Shown here: positions 16,237 through 25,374 of the stretch, in pieces
How the letters are laid out: every line of letters starts with the position of its first letter
How positions within the stretch are numbered: the first letter of the stretch is position 1
Assembly (NCBI GenBank): GCA_937993755.1
Contig: CALKMA010000015.1
Span: forward strand, 1-64,000
DNA from: HGM13233 sp900762805
Lineage (GTDB): Bacteria > Bacillota > Clostridia > Oscillospirales > Ruminococcaceae
Length of the DNA: 64,000 nucleotides
Direction of reading: 5' to 3'
Made by a program: the position numbers and the translations under genes
The notes under the pieces: generated by a model
What the model saw: only the letters and a program-made list of their open reading frames with translations
The model's database searches: none
What the model was told of the DNA's origin: nothing

Positions 16237-17217
16237 TCATTTCCGGCAGGATGGGGCCGCTTGCAGCAGTGCGGCGGCAGCTGACAGGAAAAGAAACAGT
16301 GAGAAAAGCGGCGAGAGGCTGAAAAGCCGCGTCTGGCCGGGGGCGAAGACAGCGGCCTCTCCGCCCAACAGCGCTGCGGCGGCTCGGAACAGCAGCAGCG
16401 ACAGCGGCAGATGCAGCAGACGCGACAGAAGCAGCGGCCGCAGCGAGACGCCGGTGCCGTCAAGCACGGCGGCGATCTGTGCCAGCACCGACAGTGAGAG
16501 CATACTGACAGCCGCCAGTGCCAGAGTGCTGTTTCCGGCTCCGGCAGCCGCCGCGCAGCCGCCGGAGACCTCCAGAAAAGCGCCGATATAAAGGGCGGCC
16601 CCGGCCGGCAGCAGCCGTTCGAGATAGGCTGTCAGGCAGCGGAACAGCGCGGCGCCGGCGCACAGCGAGGCAGTGGCCCGCACGGCGAAGGACAGCGATC
16701 CCGGCAGCGACGGCGGACGCCGTTCGCTGCCGGAGGGGCGCGCCGTCAGCCGGAATACGCCGGACAGCAGCGCCACGGTGAACGATGAGAGAAACAGGCA
16801 TCCGAACAGAACGGCGCCCAGCCGTGCGCTGCCGAACATTCCTTGGCCCAGCGCCCCGATGACAAAGGCCGGCCCTGCCCCGGTGGCGGCAGCCAGCAGC
16901 CGGGCGCCTTCATCGGGCGTCAGCGCCCCGGAAGCCACCAGCCGCCGGATGCTTCCCGCTGCCGCGACAAAGCCGCCGGTCAGCCCCAGCAGCCATGCGG
17001 CGATCACCCGTGCCCGCCCGCTGCCTGTCAGCATCGATTGGAAATAGTCCGTCACAAACAGAAAGGGAAAGAGCGAGGGGATGAGAGTGTCGAGGCACAG
17101 GCGCAGCCCCTCGCGCACGCCGTCGGCTCCGACGGCAGGGGAGAGGATGAGTGCCGCGGCAAACAACAGAGCGGCGGCCGGCCGCAGCCACGGCGGTTCT
17201 CTGGCGGTTTTGGTCAT
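16237..17217 (-). CDS. YlbJ-like sporulation integral membrane protein
   Basis: This is about 326 residues with many membrane helices. The passage GLRLCLDTLIPSLFPFLFVTDY matches the nucleoside-recognition (Gate) type membrane proteins including the spore protein YlbJ. It is divergent from the sporulation gene yqfC, with the two starts about 55 bases apart, which supports a role in spore formation. The ATG at 17217 is used; a TTG at 17235 is the other option and neither has a strong ribosome site. Overall similarity to YlbJ is judged by eye only. Confidence 0.55.
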   Translation of the reverse strand: MTKTAREPPWLRPAAALLFAAALILSPAVGADGVREGLRLCLDTLIPSLFPFLFVTDYFQSMLTGSGRARVIAAWLLGLTGGFVAAAGSIRRLVASGALTPDEGARLLAAATGAGPAFVIGALGQGMFGSARLGAVLFGCLFLSSFTVALLSGVFRLTARPSGSERRPPSLPGSLSFAVRATASLCAGAALFRCLTAYLERLLPAGAALYIGAFLEVSGGCAAAAGAGNSTLALAAVSMLSLSVLAQIAAVLDGTGVSLRPLLLSRLLHLPLSLLLFRAAAALLGGEAAVFAPGQTRLFSLSPLFSLFLFLSAAAALLQAAPSCRK

Positions 17218-17272
17218 TTTATCGGCCCCGATCAATAGAATTACTGTAAGTGTATGGGAAGCGGGGGATTTT

Positions 17273-17581
17273 ATGTCGGGCAGGCAGCGGCCGTGGGCCG
17301 ACCTCTTTGACGGCGATTATGCGCCGGATATTTTTGGCGATTCGGACTGTGTTCACCTCTACGGCATGGGACGCGCCGAGGTCGAGGGCTGCCGGGGCGT
17401 GGTCAGCTTTACCGATTCGCTGCTGGTGCTGTCGATGCGGCGCAGCAATCTGGCCTTTCGCGGCAGCGGGCTGGGCATCCGGCGGCTTGACCGTCTGTCT
17501 CTGGTGGTGACCGGCCGCATCACGGCGCTCGAATGGCTGGAAAAGGGGCGGAGCGTGAGCGGCTCGGCCGGCGGGGAATGA
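17273..17581 (+). CDS. yqfC: Sporulation protein YqfC
   Basis: This 102-residue protein of the YabP/YqfC family shows the pattern FGDSDCVHLYGMGRAEVEGCRGVVSF then LRFRGSGLGI-like residues (LAFRGSGLGIRRL), followed by a short hydrophobic C-terminus. The ATG at 17273 has GGGGGA upstream. YqfC is a mother-cell sporulation protein normally adjacent to yqfD, as here. Longer upstream in-frame extensions overlap the divergent gene and are rejected. Confidence 0.75.
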   Translation: MSGRQRPWADLFDGDYAPDIFGDSDCVHLYGMGRAEVEGCRGVVSFTDSLLVLSMRRSNLAFRGSGLGIRRLDRLSLVVTGRITALEWLEKGRSVSGSAGGE

Positions 17582-17756
17582 AGCCCTTGCCGCCGTGATG
17601 CATGGAAAGAAAGCGTCGGATGACCTTGTGCCGCCGCTTTGCTTGGGGCGGGCTTGAGCCGCTCGGAGACGAAGGCTGCCTGTGGGGCGGCTTAGCGGCG
17701 GGGCAGACGGCGAAGCACAGCCGGCCGCTGCTTCAAAACAATAGGGGGGAGCTTCT

Positions 17757-18938
17757 GTGAAAAACTGTCTGTCGCGCTTTTTGCGGGGAACTGTGACGGC
17801 GCGCGTCGCTTCGGGCAGCGCGCCGCGCTTCTACACAGCGGCCATGCGCGAGCGGCAGGGCTTTCTGTGGGTGCGCGGGCAGGCCTTCTGTGTGCCGGCG
17901 CGTCAGTACAAGGGGCTGCACCGCATCGCCCGCCGCAGCGGCTGCACGCTGCGCGTAACGGCGCGGCGCGGCCTGCTGTTCGAGCTGCGCCGCCGTTTGC
18001 TGCTGCTGCCGTTGCTGGTGCTGCTGGCCGGCTTCGCAGCCGGCTGCCTCTTTTTCTCGACGCGCCTGCTGGCGCTTGAGATACCGGCCGTCTCTTTTGC
18101 CTCGCGCGGTGAGCTGCGGCGGTTTGCGGTTCAGAACGGCTGGTCGTTCGGCATGGCGCGGCGCGATTTCGACGGTCAGAGGCTGGCCAACCGGCTGGCC
18201 ATTGCCTACCCCGGCTTTGCTTTTACGGCCGTCAACTCCTATCCCGGCTTTGCCGAGCTGGTGGCCGTTGAGCGACAGCCGCAGCCGGCCGGCAAGACGG
18301 GGCAGCCGGGCGTGCTGGTTTCCGACTATGACGCCGTTATCACTGAGGTGTCGGTGCCGGGCGGCCGGCCGACGGTGCGGCCGGGCCAATCGGTGGCCAG
18401 AGGGGAGCTGCTGGCCGGCGGCGGCGTCACCGCCAACCCGGCCTCCTGGGCGGCCGGCGAGGTGGGAACGGTGCGCGGCCTGGTACAGCTGGAGCTCGGT
18501 TTTTATCTGCCGTCCGAGACCGAAACGCTGCTGCCCACCGGCCGCCGGGCCGAGCAGAGCTATCTGCTGGCCGGCCGTTTTTCGCTTCCGCTTGGCTGGA
18601 GCCGCCGTTTTGCCGCCGCCGAGCTTCGAACGGTGCGGCGGCCCCTGCGGCTCTTTTCGGTCGAGCTTCCGCTGACGGTGGTGACCGAGCAGCGCCGCGA
18701 GGTGTGTGCCATGCGCGGCCGGCTGACGCCCGAAACGCTGCCTTTGGCGGCCGCTCGCCGCGCAAGGGAGCTGGCGGCGCGGCAGTGGCCCGACGCGGAG
18801 GTGCTGTCGGTCGAGACGGGCGCTGTCCCGGCGGAGGGCGGTTGGCAGATAACGGCCCGGCTGCTGGCCGAGCTGCCGGTGGCGCGCTTTGTGCCGGCGG
18901 AAGAGGAGAACGGAAAAGGGCAGTCCGCCGGCCCTTGA
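17757..18938 (+). CDS. yqfD: Sporulation protein YqfD
   Basis: This 393-residue protein starts at a GTG with GGGGGAG upstream. An N-terminal cytoplasmic domain of about 80 residues leads to one strong membrane helix (LLLLPLLVLLAGFAAGCLFF), then a large outer domain, the normal YqfD layout. The motif FYTAAMRERQG region and NSYPGFAELVAVER fit the family. It is required for engulfment-stage sporulation in Bacillus relatives. It sits between yqfC and phoH as in most spore formers. The 175-base gap to yqfC is unusually long. Confidence 0.78.
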   Translation: MKNCLSRFLRGTVTARVASGSAPRFYTAAMRERQGFLWVRGQAFCVPARQYKGLHRIARRSGCTLRVTARRGLLFELRRRLLLLPLLVLLAGFAAGCLFFSTRLLALEIPAVSFASRGELRRFAVQNGWSFGMARRDFDGQRLANRLAIAYPGFAFTAVNSYPGFAELVAVERQPQPAGKTGQPGVLVSDYDAVITEVSVPGGRPTVRPGQSVARGELLAGGGVTANPASWAAGEVGTVRGLVQLELGFYLPSETETLLPTGRRAEQSYLLAGRFSLPLGWSRRFAAAELRTVRRPLRLFSVELPLTVVTEQRREVCAMRGRLTPETLPLAAARRARELAARQWPDAEVLSVETGAVPAEGGWQITARLLAELPVARFVPAEEENGKGQSAGP

Positions 18939-19134
18939 GGAGACCGGCGCGGGGCTTTTTGCTGTGCTGTTCGACCGCACGGCGCAGGAGATCAAAGAAA
19001 GCGGAGGACGCAGCGCGGCTTCACCGCGCTGCGCCTGACGGCTGCCGCCGCGGCTGACATGCCGCCTCAGGCGCGCAGCGATGCCTCTTCCCCCAGAATT
19101 TGTATAATAGATATAAAATATGAGCCGCATGAAC

Positions 19135-19164
19135 TTGTAAACGGCAGCCGGGATGTGTTATAAT
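19135..19164 (+). promoter_or_regulatory. Promoter before phoH
   Basis: TTGTAA (19135-19140) and TATAAT (19159-19164) have an 18-base spacer, about 30 bases before the phoH start. Confidence 0.55.
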
Positions 19165-19195
19165 AATTCAGAATATAACCATTCTTCGAGGGACA

Positions 19196-20167
19196 ATGGC
19201 ACAAAAAGACTTTGTTTTTGATGATCCCGCCGCATCTGTTCGCCTATGCGGCAGCCTTGGTGAAAACCTGAAGATCCTTGAGCGCGAATTTCTGGTTATC
19301 ATCAGCGACCGCGGCGAGCGCTGGGCCTTCCTTGGCGACGAGGATAATGTCGCGGCGGCCGTCCGCGCGGCCGAGGCCATGCTCCATATGCTTAGAACCA
19401 ACGACTATCTCGACGAGCAGTCGGTGCGCTACTGCGTCAATCTGGTCAAATCGGGCAACGAGGCCGGCGTCGCCGAGCTGGGCGGCGAGAGCGTCCTCAT
19501 CACCCCGCGGGGCAAGCCCATCCGCCCCAGGACGCTGGGTCAGAAAAAATATGTCGAAGCGCTCAAGAAGAATACCATCGTCATCTCCATCGGCCCCGCC
19601 GGCACCGGCAAGACCTATCTGGCCGTCGCCATGGCGGTGCGCGCCCTCAAGGCACACGAGGTTTCCCGCATCATCCTGACCCGCCCTGCCGTCGAGGCGG
19701 GCGAGAGGCTGGGCTTTTTGCCGGGCGATATGCAGAACAAGGTCGATCCCTATCTGCGCCCCCTGTATGACGCCCTGTTCGACACCATGGGGCAGGAGAG
19801 CTTCAGCAAGCTGATGGAAAAGGGCATTATCGAGGTGGCGCCGCTGGCCTATATGCGCGGGCGGACGCTTGAAAACGCCTTTATCATTCTCGATGAGGCG
19901 CAGAATACCACCGGCGAGCAGATCAAGATGTTCCTCACCCGCATCGGCAATGGATCGCGCATGGCCGTCAACGGCGATGTGACGCAGATCGATCTGCCGA
20001 GGGATAAGAAATCGGGCCTGGTGGAGGCGGCCCGTGTGCTGAACGGCATCGAGGGGCTGGAGATCGTCCGTTTCAGCGAAAAGGATGTCGTGCGCTCGCG
20101 CATCGTATCTGATATCATCAAAGCCTATGATCGGGCGGGGCGCCCGCATTCAGACAGAAAGAGGTAG
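19196..20167 (+). CDS. phoH: PhoH family ATPase
   Basis: This 323-residue protein has an N-terminal KH-like part, then an ATPase with Walker A GPAGTGKTYLAVA and Walker B FIILDEAQNTT. PhoH-like proteins are linked to RNA handling together with YbeY, whose gene begins 3 bases downstream. The start at 19196 has GAGGG upstream. In most Firmicutes the membrane protein gene yqfF separates phoH from ybeY; here it is absent. Confidence 0.9.
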   Translation: MAQKDFVFDDPAASVRLCGSLGENLKILEREFLVIISDRGERWAFLGDEDNVAAAVRAAEAMLHMLRTNDYLDEQSVRYCVNLVKSGNEAGVAELGGESVLITPRGKPIRPRTLGQKKYVEALKKNTIVISIGPAGTGKTYLAVAMAVRALKAHEVSRIILTRPAVEAGERLGFLPGDMQNKVDPYLRPLYDALFDTMGQESFSKLMEKGIIEVAPLAYMRGRTLENAFIILDEAQNTTGEQIKMFLTRIGNGSRMAVNGDVTQIDLPRDKKSGLVEAARVLNGIEGLEIVRFSEKDVVRSRIVSDIIKAYDRAGRPHSDRKR

Positions 20168-20170
20168 AAT

Positions 20171-20680
20171 ATGTCCAATAAAGTTTATATCAGCAACCGT
20201 CAGAAGGCTGTCAAGATCCCATCGGGCACCCGGCTGCTGGTGCGCCGCTGCTGCAACGCCGTTCTGGACACCGAGAAGTTCTCCGGCGGCGCCGAGATCA
20301 GCGTTTCCTTCGTTGACAACGACGAGATCAAAAAGCTCAATACCGAATACCGCAACAAGCCGACCGCCACCGATGTGCTGTCCTTCCCCTATGGCGATAA
20401 CGGCAAGGATTTTCCCATCAATGAGGACACCGGTCTCTACACGCTGGGTGATATCGTTATTTCGATGGAGCGCGCTATGGAGCAGGCTGAGGAATTCGGC
20501 CATTCGCTCCAGCGCGAGGTGGCTTTTCTGACTGTTCATTCGATGCTGCACCTGCTGGGCTACGACCATGAGGCCGGCGGGCTGGAGCAGATGCGCATGC
20601 GTGAGCGCGAGGAATATATCCTGGCCCGCCTCGGCCTGCCGCGCGGCAGCAGCTATGTGATTGACGAGGATCGCCGCTGA
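20171..20680 (+). CDS. ybeY: Endoribonuclease YbeY (rRNA maturation)
   Basis: This 169-residue protein carries the zinc triad HSMLHLLGYDH (His123, His127, His133) and the YRNKPTATDVLSFP segment. It is needed for 16S rRNA 3'-end maturation and ribosome quality control. Its stop overlaps the first base of era, so the two are translationally coupled. RBS AAAGAGG lies upstream. Confidence 0.94.
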   Translation: MSNKVYISNRQKAVKIPSGTRLLVRRCCNAVLDTEKFSGGAEISVSFVDNDEIKKLNTEYRNKPTATDVLSFPYGDNGKDFPINEDTGLYTLGDIVISMERAMEQAEEFGHSLQREVAFLTVHSMLHLLGYDHEAGGLEQMRMREREEYILARLGLPRGSSYVIDEDRR

Positions 20681-21564
20681 TGGCGCAGAGCTCGGTTTTC
20701 TGCTCGATCATCGGGCGGCCCAGCATGGGCAAATCAACGCTTCTCAACCGTCTGGTGGGCGCCAAGATCGCGATCACCTCCCCCAAGCCGCAGACCACCC
20801 GCACCCGCATCACCGGCATCATCACTGAGGGCGAGGTGCAGTACGTTTTCTGTGATACGCCCGGCTTTCACCGCCCCCGCAATAAGCTGGACGAGCATAT
20901 GGAAAAGGCGGTGCTCGATTCGTCCGACGATGTTGATGTCGCGCTGTTCCTGACCTATGCCAAGCCGACGCTTGACGAGGAGGAGCAGGAGCTGCTGGCC
21001 AACGTCCGTGCGCGGTGCATCCCCGTCGTGCTGGTCGTCAACAAGCTCGACGCCGCGCCCAGCAAGAAAAAGGCGCGTGCGTGCGCCGAAAAGCTGTGCG
21101 CCGACTATCCGTTCGACGCTTCGGTCTGCCTGTCCGCCGTCACCGGCGAGGGCTGCGACGGGCTGCTGGAGCTGCTCCGGCAGTATGCCGCCGAGGGTCC
21201 GCACTTTTTCCCCGACGATGCGCTGACCGATCAGCCGGAGCGCGTCATCGTGGCCGAGCTGGTCCGCGAGCAGCTGCTGTGTGCGCTGCGCGACGAGCTG
21301 CCCCACGGCTGCGCCGTCTCGACCGAGAGCTTCAGGGTGCGGGAGGACGGGATCATCGATATCGACGTGCTCATCATCTGCGAAAAGCAGAGCCACAAGG
21401 GCATGATCATCGGCCGGCATGGGGCCATGCTCAAGAAAATCGCCACCGCGTCGCGGCTGGCGGCCGAGGAATTCCTCGGCGCGCACGTCAACCTCAAGTG
21501 CTATGTCAAGGTGACTGAGGGCTGGCGCAACCGCGAAAAGGAGCTTGTGTCGCTGGGCTACTGA
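20680..21564 (+). CDS. era: GTPase Era
   Basis: This 294-residue protein joins a GTPase domain to a C-terminal KH domain that binds 16S rRNA. G1 is GRPSMGKST (12-20), where most Era proteins have GRPNVGKST. G3 is DTPG and G4 is NKLD. The KH signature MIIGRHGAMLKKI is normal. It assists 30S ribosome assembly with YbeY. The genes dgkA and cdd, which commonly lie between ybeY and era, are missing. Confidence 0.94.
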   Translation: MAQSSVFCSIIGRPSMGKSTLLNRLVGAKIAITSPKPQTTRTRITGIITEGEVQYVFCDTPGFHRPRNKLDEHMEKAVLDSSDDVDVALFLTYAKPTLDEEEQELLANVRARCIPVVLVVNKLDAAPSKKKARACAEKLCADYPFDASVCLSAVTGEGCDGLLELLRQYAAEGPHFFPDDALTDQPERVIVAELVREQLLCALRDELPHGCAVSTESFRVREDGIIDIDVLIICEKQSHKGMIIGRHGAMLKKIATASRLAAEEFLGAHVNLKCYVKVTEGWRNREKELVSLGY

Positions 21565-21640
21565 AAAGAAGAATTGACTGACATTTCCTCTCATACAATG
21601 GGAGCAGCGGGAACAATAACCCGTAAGGGAGGTGTCAGTT

Positions 21641-21790
21641 TTGAAGCAACAGGATTACTGGAACAGATTTGTCTCGACCGGCTGTGTGAGCGATTATCTG
21701 CTCTACCGCCGCGCCGCCGACCGGGATGAGGAGCCAAGCAGTGAAGCTGACGATCGACGGACTGGTGATATGGGAGGTCAAGACCGGTGA
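21641..21790 (+). CDS. YqzL-like small protein
   Basis: A 49-residue frame starts at TTG 21641 with an excellent AAGGGAGG upstream. Its N-terminus, KQQDYWNRFVSTGCVSDYLL, resembles YqzL, the small protein between era and recO in Firmicutes (pattern W-x-x-F-x-x-TG-x-x-x-x-Y-L-L). The C-terminal part overlaps recO and is less family-like. The function is unknown. Position and pattern together support it; it is too short for most gene finders. Confidence 0.65.
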   Translation: MKQQDYWNRFVSTGCVSDYLLYRRAADRDEEPSSEADDRRTGDMGGQDR

Positions 21791-22487
21791 GGCTGATCGG
21801 ATCATTTCGATCCTCACCCCGAACGGCCTTGTTTCGGCCTGCGCCAAAGGCTCCCGCCGCCCCGGCAGCCGCCTGTGCGCGCCGACCGCCGTCTACTGCT
21901 ACAGCCAGTTCGAGCTGTTTAAGGGAAGAAATATGTACACCGTCGATTCGGCCGCCGATAAGCTGCAATTCGTTGCGCTGGCGGCCGATGTTGCGGCGTT
22001 GTCGCTTGCAGCCTATTTGTGCGAGCTGCTCCGGCTCCTCGCACCGGTCGATGAGGATGCGGGCGATTTTTTGTCGCTGGCGCTGACGGCGCTTCACCTG
22101 CTCAACGCCGGCGGCGACCGCCGCATCGTCAAAAGCGCCTTTGAGCTGAAGCTTCTGTCGCTGGCCGGCTATATGCCGGGGCTGGACGGCTGCCGTCTCT
22201 GCGGCGCGCCGGGCGGCCGGGCCATTGCCTTCGACCCGCTGCGGGGCGACTTTGTCTGCGCTGAATGCGCCGCCGGGCTGGGGCTGCCGCTCAACAGCAG
22301 CGGCGCGGCGCTGGCGGCCATGCGCTATATCGTGTCGGCTGAGCCGAAAAGGGTTTTTTCCTTTCGCCTGCCCGATGCGCAGCTGGCGGTGCTGTCGGGC
22401 CTGACCGAAAAATATGTGGAGCAGCAATTGGAGCGGCGCCCTGCGACGCTGGATTTTTATGATGTCATAGGGCGAACGGAGAAATAA
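21741..22487 (+). CDS. recO: DNA repair protein RecO
   Basis: About 248 residues. The N-terminal OB-fold includes VWEVKTGEADRIISILTP and AKGSRRPGSRL. A zinc site of CRLCGAP and CAECAAG lies near residue 160-185. RecO loads RecA with RecR during gap repair. The GTG at 21741 is preferred because GAGGAG is well spaced; an ATG at 21726 would add five residues. It overlaps the yqzL-like frame by 50 bases. Confidence 0.88.
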   Translation: MKLTIDGLVIWEVKTGEADRIISILTPNGLVSACAKGSRRPGSRLCAPTAVYCYSQFELFKGRNMYTVDSAADKLQFVALAADVAALSLAAYLCELLRLLAPVDEDAGDFLSLALTALHLLNAGGDRRIVKSAFELKLLSLAGYMPGLDGCRLCGAPGGRAIAFDPLRGDFVCAECAAGLGLPLNSSGAALAAMRYIVSAEPKRVFSFRLPDAQLAVLSGLTEKYVEQQLERRPATLDFYDVIGRTEK

Positions 22488-22491
22488 AAAT

Positions 22492-24864
22492 ATGAGTGAA
22501 CTCAACCGATATGCCGCGCGGCTGGAATTTGACAAGGTGTGCGCCGAGGTGGCGCATTACGCCGTGTGCGCGCTGGCAAAGGAAAAAATCATCGGGACCG
22601 AGCCGGTCTCCGACCTCATGCAGGCCGCCGAACAGATGGCCGCTACGGCGGCGCTGACCGCCGCCATCGGGAGGAACGGCGTGCCGTCTCTGACTGATGC
22701 CGGTGAGCTGGCCCCTATCGCGGTGCGCGCCGAAAAGGGCGGGCTGCTGTCAATGCCGGAGCTGCTGCGGGTGCGCACGGCCCTCAAAAACGGCCGCACG
22801 CTGCTGGCGTGGAAGCCGGAATACGCGGGCGAGGAGCTGGAAAAGCTGTTTTTCCCCCTCTACCGCAACGACGCCTTTGAGCGCGTTATCGAGCAGTCGA
22901 TCCTGAGCGAGACCGAGATGGCCGACACGGCCAGCCCGCGCCTTGCCGAGATCCGCCGCAAGATAGGCCGCGCCGAGCAGTCGATCCGTGAGCGGCTCGA
23001 CAGCATCGTCAAAGGCTCGGAGCAGAAGTATTTACAGGACGCTGTCGTCACCATGCGCGGCGGCCGCTTTGTGGTGCCGGTGCGGCAGGAGCACAGAAAC
23101 GAGCTGCGCGGGCTGGTGCATGACGTTTCCTCAAGCGGATCGACCTATTTCATAGAGCCGGAGGCCGTTGTCGAGGCCAACAATACCATCGTCGCCCTCA
23201 AGGGCGAGGAGGCGGCCGAGATCGAGCGCATCCTCTATCAGCTCTCGGCCGAGGTGTCGTCCTTCGCCGATCGGCTGCGCATCAGCGCCGAGGCTGTTAT
23301 TGACATCGACGTCTGTCTGGCCAAGGCGCGGTTCGCTGTCGCCTATGACTGTACGGTCCCCGCCATCCGCGAGGACGGCTGCATCCGCCTTGTCAAGGCG
23401 CGTCACCCGCTCATTTCCAGGAATAAAGTTGTACCCATCGACGTCGCCATCGGCGAGGATTACCGTATGCTGGTCGTGACCGGCCCCAATACCGGCGGTA
23501 AGACGGTCACGCTCAAAACGGTCGGCCTGCTCTGCCTGATGGCGGCCAGCGGCATGATGATCCCCGCCGCCGAGGGCAGCGAGGTATCGGTTTTTGACCA
23601 TGTGCTGGTCGATATCGGCGATGAACAGAGCATCGAGCAGAGTCTTTCGACCTTTTCGGGACATATTCGGAATATAATCGAGCTGCTGGCCGTCGCTGAC
23701 GACCGATCGCTGGTGCTGCTGGACGAGCTGGGCGCCGGCACCGACCCCGCCGAGGGCGCAGCGCTGGCCACTGCCATCCTTGAACGCTTCCGCCGGCTGC
23801 GGTCGGTCACGCTGGCTACCACCCATTATGGCGAGATCAAGCTCTATGCGCTGGAAACCGACGGCGTGCAGAACGCCAGCTGCGAGTTCGACGTCAGGAC
23901 GCTCAGCCCGACCTATCGCATCACCGTCGGCATCCCCGGCCGGTCGAATGCTTTTCTGATCGGCGAAAAGCTGGGGCTTGATTCCGCCATCATTGATGAG
24001 GCACGCGGCCTCATGAGCGGTGAGAGCCGCCGGTTCGAGGATGTGCTGTCCGATATCGAGCAGATGAAGAGCGAGCTGTCGGAGCGCATCCGGCAGGCCG
24101 ACGCCCGCGCCGCCGACGCTGCGCTGGAGCTGAAGCGCGCCAAAGAGGAGAGCGCCCGTCTTCGTGTCCGCGCCGAAAAGGAGCTGCAGAATGCCGAGGC
24201 GCGTGCCCGTCAGCTGGTGGGCGACGTGACGTCGGGTGCCTACCGTCTGCTTGATGAGATCAAAAAGCTCGACCGGGAGAAGGAGAAGAATACGCGCGAA
24301 GCCGCCCAGCGCGCCCGCGCCATTGCCAGAAACGAGGCCGCGCGCCTCTATGATCTGGCCGACGGCGGCGCCGTTTCGGAGGATATCGAGGAATATGAGC
24401 CGGTCGAGGCCGTCAAGGTGGGTGACATGGTTATGCTCAGGACACTCGGCCGCCCCGCCCGCGTGCTGACGCTGCCCGACGCCGCCGGCAATCTGGAGGT
24501 GGCCGCCGGCAGCATCAAGAGCCGCGTCAGCCTGTCGCAGCTGGGCCGGCTGGAAAAGACGCCCGGCAAAAAGCGCAGCAGCGGCTACGATGTTGACGCG
24601 AAAACGCTGTCGCGCGCCGTGCCCGACGAGATCAACCTCATCGGTCTGACGGCGGCCGAGGCCAGCCTGGAGACGGAACGGTATATCAGCACCGCCATCA
24701 TGGCCGGACTTGGCACCGTGCGCATCATTCACGGCAGGGGCACCGGCGCGCTGCGCGCCGCTGTGCAGCAGACGCTGCGCCGCCTCGGCAAAAAGGTCAA
24801 GAGCTTCCGCCTCGGCCGCTACGGCGAGGGGGAGGACGGTGTGACCGTCGTGGAGCTGAAGTAG
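22492..24864 (+). CDS. mutS2: Endonuclease MutS2
   Basis: This 790-residue protein has a MutS-type core with Walker A TGPNTGGKT and Walker B LVLLDELGAGTDP, then a long Glu/Arg-rich coiled coil at about 510-640. The C-terminal Smr nuclease domain contains LIGLTAAEA and IIHGRGTGALR. MutS2 acts in recombination control and in rescue of collided ribosomes. It starts 4 bases after recO, so it belongs to the same operon. Length is normal. Confidence 0.94.
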   Translation: MSELNRYAARLEFDKVCAEVAHYAVCALAKEKIIGTEPVSDLMQAAEQMAATAALTAAIGRNGVPSLTDAGELAPIAVRAEKGGLLSMPELLRVRTALKNGRTLLAWKPEYAGEELEKLFFPLYRNDAFERVIEQSILSETEMADTASPRLAEIRRKIGRAEQSIRERLDSIVKGSEQKYLQDAVVTMRGGRFVVPVRQEHRNELRGLVHDVSSSGSTYFIEPEAVVEANNTIVALKGEEAAEIERILYQLSAEVSSFADRLRISAEAVIDIDVCLAKARFAVAYDCTVPAIREDGCIRLVKARHPLISRNKVVPIDVAIGEDYRMLVVTGPNTGGKTVTLKTVGLLCLMAASGMMIPAAEGSEVSVFDHVLVDIGDEQSIEQSLSTFSGHIRNIIELLAVADDRSLVLLDELGAGTDPAEGAALATAILERFRRLRSVTLATTHYGEIKLYALETDGVQNASCEFDVRTLSPTYRITVGIPGRSNAFLIGEKLGLDSAIIDEARGLMSGESRRFEDVLSDIEQMKSELSERIRQADARAADAALELKRAKEESARLRVRAEKELQNAEARARQLVGDVTSGAYRLLDEIKKLDREKEKNTREAAQRARAIARNEAARLYDLADGGAVSEDIEEYEPVEAVKVGDMVMLRTLGRPARVLTLPDAAGNLEVAAGSIKSRVSLSQLGRLEKTPGKKRSSGYDVDAKTLSRAVPDEINLIGLTAAEASLETERYISTAIMAGLGTVRIIHGRGTGALRAAVQQTLRRLGKKVKSFRLGRYGEGEDGVTVVELK

Positions 24865-25374
24865 AGCCTGCCCTCCCGCAGCGGTTCCCCCGCGGGACAG
24901 GCTGTCAGGAGGCTGCCGCACCGTGTGCCTGCCGTGTTCAAGGCGGGCGCGGCCGTTTGACAGTCCGAATGACCGGCGGCGTCAACCGGCAGAAGGCGCT
25001 TTTTGCGTCCGAGGCCAAGGCCGGCCGCAGTGCGCGGCCCTTGCTTTCAAGGCGGATCCGGCCGTTTAGCGTCCGGCAGATGCCCCGTGAGGTTTGCCTG
25101 AGAACAGAATACCAGCGCCCCGCCGGCTTTTGCCGGCGGGGCGCTCTCTGATATACGGCTGTTTGTGGCTTCGGGGTTTCCGTTGCGGAGCCCTCCTGTG
25201 TCGCCTCGGCTTTTTTCGGCGCGGCGGCCGCGTTCCGATACCCGTTCGGATTTTGCAAAACGGCCACCGGCTCCATGCGGCTTGGAGCTTTCTCATAGCG
25301 CGGCGGCCGGCTTTTGCGCGGTGCGGCGGAACAGGCGCTGCCGTTTGACAGGCTGCCGGAGCGGCGCTGTCCGC
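24865..25374. other. 510-base gap between convergent mutS2 and carD
   Basis: It contains the hairpin at 25,115-25,144 and otherwise GC-rich sequence with no gene I can support. Confidence 0.45.
25115..25144. terminator. Bidirectional hairpin terminator
   Basis: GCGCCCCGCCGGC and its exact complement form a 13-bp stem around TTTT, followed by TCTCT. It lies between convergent genes. Confidence 0.6.
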
